Of a stretch of DNA of 64,000 nucleotides, positions 61,144 to 64,000 are shown piece after piece (positions within the stretch are counted from its first letter, which is position 1; the number at the start of each line of letters is the position of its first letter). Source of the DNA: Oegoconia quadripuncta (lineage: Eukaryota; Arthropoda; Insecta; Lepidoptera; Autostichidae); assembly GCA_949316235.1 (NCBI GenBank), contig OX438755.1:19491151-19555150 (forward strand), in the 5' to 3' direction. The position numbers and the translations under genes are program-made. Below the pieces are notes generated by a model. It did no database searches, had not been told where the DNA came from, and saw nothing but the letters and a program-made list of their open reading frames with translations.

Positions 61144-61227
61144 AGGCCGTTGTTACCGTTACCAATCAGTCGTCAAAGATAAATACTAGAATTTTCTTCA
61201 TGTGCTATTGATCTGGGACGTCCTGTA

Positions 61228-61490
61228 AATAATAAATATCCTTAGACATACCTACACACGGCGCCATCTAGTTCCACAGTAAGCAACTATAGGCTTGTGT
61301 TGTGGATGGTCGATATACTACATAAATACATTTTTTTTTGTAAATAAATACTTATTACAAATGAAAACATCCATAACTCGGGTACACATGTCCGTATTCA
61401 TCACACAAACATATGCCCCTATCGGGATTCGAACCCGCAACCTTTTGGTATAGTGGTCAGAGTTGCTAACCACTACACCAAACGGTTGCG
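61228..61490 (-). mobile_element. SINE family E
   Basis: Minus strand: 'GTTTGGTGTAGTGGTTAGCA' (A box), 'GGTTGCGGGTTCGAATCCCG' (B box), 'CATATGTTTGTGTGATGAAT' and the end 'AGATGGCGCCGTGTG'. It begins just after the right end of the compound element. The intact 'GCTAACCACTACACC' here is a second empty-site reference for the 29-bp insertion. Confidence 0.8.
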
Positions 61491-61624
61491 GTCCTGTATA
61501 ACAATAAAAGCGTGCTATATATAGAACCATGTAACCCATACCTAATTTTTGATACGCACTCGTAGGTATAGGGAACGGGCGATGGAAATGACAGGGACAG
61601 GTTCAATCTATCATTATTATTTAT

Positions 61625-61682
61625 TTTCCATCAGGTGAGATTGTGGCCAAACGCGAAACCAGTTTTTAATTAAAAAAAAAAT
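61625..61682 (+). mobile_element. LINE 3' tail scrap (family 'FKSRVNRHLL')
   Basis: 'TTCCATCAGGTGAGATTGTG' and 'GCCAAACGCG' then an A-run. Only the last 55 bases are kept. Confidence 0.5.
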
Positions 61683-61734
61683 GTTTTTTCCTTTAATTCT
61701 CTCCTCTAGGAGAAGGCAAAGGGATCAAGCCCAT

Positions 61735-62090
61735 AACAGCCATGTCTTATTTTTCTTATTTCTTCAGTTTATAAGTCAGTCTCAGTCAAAACATGTAATT
61801 CGTCGTATACTTGGCGTATACAGAGTCTAGTTACGGTCAAGTCATTCTTCAGTAAAGAGGCAGAATGCTTTACAAAAGATTTTGGCGGCTTCTTGTGGGA
61901 ACCCGAAAGCTCCGTTACGCACTTTAATTTACACTTCCCTTCACCTGTACACCATCACTAACGTTTGCTGCACAATATTCAGCCATTATTAAGCTTCAAA
62001 AGTTAGAATGCACAAATTATAAGAATTATAAAGAAAAATGCAATTTCACTCGCAGAGATCCCGCCAAAAAGCCCTCAATCCATTATTACC
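61735..62090 (-). mobile_element. Repeat T copy 3
   Basis: Nearly collinear with 41615-41935: 'TTCAGTTTATAAGTCAGTCT', 'GTCGTATACTTGGCGTATAC', 'GGCGGCTTCTTGTGGGAACC' and 'GAATGCACAAATTATAAGAA'. This copy has an extra 'TACAAAAGA' before TTTTGGCGGC. The class is uncertain (see the 41.6 kb copy). Confidence 0.5.
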
Positions 62091-62439
62091 TTGCATCCAT
62101 AGTTTCAGTGTAAACAATATAGAGGTACACATAGGCAACCTAGACGAGCGTAATTGATGCAGGACACGGCAGGGGTTCCGGCGGTGGTTTTAGGGGATTT
62201 AATGAAGCCGCTGTCCGTCAAAGGTTTGATGTATGTATCAATCGATATACATGCACAAATTAATTGGGACTGCAGACATTTTCAGAGTAATTGGTATTGA
62301 CGTAAATACATGGTCACCCCTCTGTAAGCCGGCGACTGTAATCACGGCGACCGTATTCGACGGTAATGGTGCATGGTAGTAGGTACATTTACGACAACCT
62401 TAGCAAAGTCATGATTTGTATTGTATTATTATTTTTTTA
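62091..62439. other. Intergenic, nothing recognised
   Basis: No gene or repeat was recognised. Confidence 0.3.
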
Positions 62440-62672
62440 ATATTTCGGATACTTACCTACTCTAATCATCTAGTTCCAAACTAAGCAAAGCTTGTACTAT
62501 GGTTACTATTGATAACGGATAAACATAGCATAAATATTTATAAAGATCCATGGCTCGGGAATAAATGTTCGTATTCATCACACAAACATTTAACCATCGC
62601 GGGATTCGAACCCGCAACCGTTGGTTTTTTTCGCTGACAGTGTCGCTATCCACTAGGCACACCTATCGGTCG
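62440..62672 (-). mobile_element. SINE family D
   Basis: Minus strand: 'GACCGATAGGTGTGCCTAGT' (damaged A box), 'GGTTGCGGGTTCGAATCCCG' (intact B box), 'AAATGTTTGTGTGATGAATA' and the tail to TATTAAAAAAAT. The frame 62462-62662 is this SINE read through. Confidence 0.75.
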
Positions 62673-62800
62673 TGTTCTAAGTTCAAACTACAGAATAATA
62701 AAAACAGGCCGTTGTCCAAATCGGAGCCAACTCAAGGTCTTTGTTGGGTCGGCTTCGGATGTCGTTCGTCGCCATTTCTTTCCAGCGAACAGTTGTGTTC

Positions 62801-62950
62801 CAGGACCCCAATTCTCGCGCATTCGACATTTCTCTGTCGATAGACATCCATAGATCTGTCGCTTTTGCACATGCATGTAAGTGTGAAAGAGATAGACATA
62901 CCAATGTCTATCGGCAGTGATATGTCGAACGCGCGAGAATCGGGGCCCTG
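62801..62950. mobile_element. Whole-length hairpin MITE, 150 bp
   Basis: Left half CAGGACCCCAATTCTCGCGC, TTCGACATTTCTCTG, CGATAGACAT pairs with the right half (...ATGTCTATCGGCAGTGATAT, GTCGAAC, GCGCGAGAATCGGGGCCCTG). The two halves are roughly 80% complementary to the centre (GTCGCTTTTGCACATGCATG). No coding capacity. Confidence 0.7.
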
Positions 62951-63098
62951 CGCAGTGATTGTCACTCGTTCGAGATTACAATGCCAATAGACATCAATAG
63001 GTTTGCCACTTTTATACTCGCATATAAATGTGAAAGAAATAGACCTGCCAATGACTATCCTCAGTGAAAGGACGAGTGCGCGAGGATCGGGGCCCTGA
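62951..63098. mobile_element. Second, diverged copy of the hairpin MITE
   Basis: 'AATAGACATCAATAGG', 'AATGTGAAAGAAATAGACCT' and the end 'GCGCGAGGATCGGGGCCCTG' repeat the right half of the 62.8 kb element in the same orientation, immediately next to it. The left half is degraded. Confidence 0.55.
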
Positions 63099-63154
63099 AC
63101 ATGTTAAAGAATTGTCCCGATACTTATCCGTAATCTACAGGAGCTCGGCGGTTG

Positions 63155-63420
63155 ATAAACACTACTGTCAGTTGGCAACTACGTATACATAAAGTCACGC
63201 CTGTTTCCCGTAGTAGTAGTAGGCAGAGACCACAGACTTCCACTTGCTTCACTTCACTCATAACGTTGTTCATATGCTCGTCGTTTAGGACTTGGCGTTT
63301 CGACGTCTCCGATTTGATCATGGTACATTCGCCGTGGTCATCCCCTACCAACACTATCATTATTCGTTTTGTATATCTCTTGCGATAGTCTTCTTTCATT
63401 CATCCTCTCCACATGACAAA
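63155..63420 (-). mobile_element. RTE-like LINE 3' end, minus strand
   Basis: 'TACATAAAGTCACGCCTGTT', 'TCCCGTAGTAGTAGTAGGCA' and 'GAGACCACAGACTTCCACTT' are the reverse of the KWKSVVSAYPYGKQA end seen at 19.7 kb, with a TAG/TAC triplet expansion in the Tyr-rich part. Further left the frames are broken. Confidence 0.5.
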
Positions 63421-63500
63421 ACCATTGCAGCATGCCTTTTTCACTCCATAATTTACACTAGATAATCCTGATTCTATCTCTCAAGGTCACCCCACTCATA

Positions 63501-63912
63501 TTATTCCTTACCTATGAAATTGGCGTTTTGTATGAAGAATTTCATTAAGACAAACATTTTTGATTTTTTTTTGGGAACGGCAAGTCCATATTTAGCTAAA
63601 CTTTGTGTGTATTATCGGATAACATTAAGTTAAGTATAGGCAGCGTTAATTTTTAAAAGTAACCGCTTTATAAAAGTTTCAGCGAATCTACTAAGAAATG
63701 ATTATGGGAAGCACATGAAAAGAGCTCTGTTCAAATTTTTTTTTATTATGTGATTTAGCCCAGAAATTAAAAAATATTTCATGTGAAACCTTGAAATAAT
63801 ATTCCATTTTCCAAATAAAAAACAAATTTGGATATAGCTTTGAAAATCGCAGGAATTGGTACATATGATTAACGAAGAAAAAAAAACTCCAATTTCATAG
63901 GTAAAGACCCAA
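63501..63912 (+). mobile_element. Mariner-ended MITE, family B, complete
   Basis: Starts TTATTCCTTACCTATGAAAT, ends TTTCATAGGTAAAGACCCAA, TA on both flanks, all internal blocks present. It lacks the 'CTGTTTTCTCCAT' piece after AATTTCATTAAGAC that the other copies have. 412 bp. Confidence 0.75.
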
Positions 63913-64000
63913 TATTTCTGAACTAAGTTAGCAACTAGTATACCTCAAATCCCCTATTCGCACATTACGACCCATCCAGCACTCGTATTCTAAATCGGTA

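Larger units (their letters stand above)
57313..61226. mobile_element. Compound element bounded by 'ACAGGGTGTCCCAG' ends
   Basis: The left end reads ACAGGGTGTCCCAGATCAAT, GGCACATGAA and AAATT. At 61187-61226 the inverted copy reads TTCATGTGCTATTGATCTGG then GACGTCCTGT. The two ends match over about 35 bases and face each other across 3.9 kb. They also resemble the ends of the 827-bp foldback at 31691 (ACAGGGCGTCCCAAAG..ATG.GACATGAA). Inside lie a complete mariner (57731-59027), a decayed pogo-like element (59262-60982) and a SINE-A piece (61033-61143). No transposase belonging to the outer ends was seen. Confidence 0.6.

Noticed and set aside
1..64000. CRISPR array, bacterial operon or integrated virus
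   Set aside because: No regularly spaced identical repeats, no ribosome-binding-site-led gene clusters, and no capsid, envelope or viral polymerase motifs. The only polymerase is a LINE reverse transcriptase.

Overview
The window looks like AT-rich nuclear DNA of an insect, most probably a moth or butterfly (Lepidoptera). This rests on the kinds of repeats present: tRNA-headed SINEs, Lep1/Helitron-like repeats ending in 'TTTATAATATTAGT'-type words, RTE and Jockey/CR1-like LINE tails, and mariner elements with a swarm of short mariner-ended derivatives. I see no bacterial-style operons, no functional rRNA or tRNA gene, no CRISPR array and no recognisable virus.

Only one convincing host gene is visible. 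It is a very large exon on the minus strand (about 32.83-36.70 kb, up to 1291 codons). It encodes a Pro/Glu-rich, otherwise disordered-looking protein with two DLS motifs of the CtBP-binding type, two LxxLL motifs and a basic patch, which suggests a nuclear co-regulator. Its TAA stop overlaps a strong GTAAGT splice donor, so the protein probably continues in another exon. A GC-rich block (36.45-36.93 kb) lies at its 5' side. Two weaker host signals are a short ATG-plus-donor exon candidate at 1047-1134 and a compact promoter-like cluster at 21.08-21.21 kb (three CCAAT boxes about 32 bp apart, two CRE-like sites, a YY1/Pho-like word, and an ATG followed by a splice donor).

The rest is a dense, nested repeat landscape. 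From 1 to 31 kb there are SINE families (called A, D and E here), LINE 3' ends, inverted-repeat MITEs (4.33, 7.09, 10.95 and 20.11 kb) and about 400-bp mariner-ended MITEs (family B). At 31.69-32.52 kb there is a large inverted repeat with arms of about 269 bp that are nearly identical. From 37 to 46 kb there are palindromes, a hAT transposase remnant, a LINE tail and a frameshifted mariner whose 3' end matches the ends of family B. From 46 to 57 kb there are a 5S-rRNA-headed SINE, a 1-kb inverted-terminal element, RTE and CR1-like LINE tails, three consecutive Lep1-like copies and a Jockey/CR1-like reverse transcriptase. From 57.3 to 61.2 kb a compound element contains an apparently intact mariner (57731-59027, open 357-codon transposase, matching inverted ends and TA duplications) and a decayed pogo-like element with internal palindromes. 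The last 3 kb hold E and D SINEs, a hairpin MITE, an RTE tail and another family-B MITE.

The most unusual observation is an identical 29-bp insert present at two unrelated places (4213-4241 and 53601-53629). Each copy is flanked by its own 7-bp duplication (CCACTAC; CTATGGG), and each sits inside a repeat whose other copies show the empty site. This looks like a mobile unit far shorter than any transposon family I can name.
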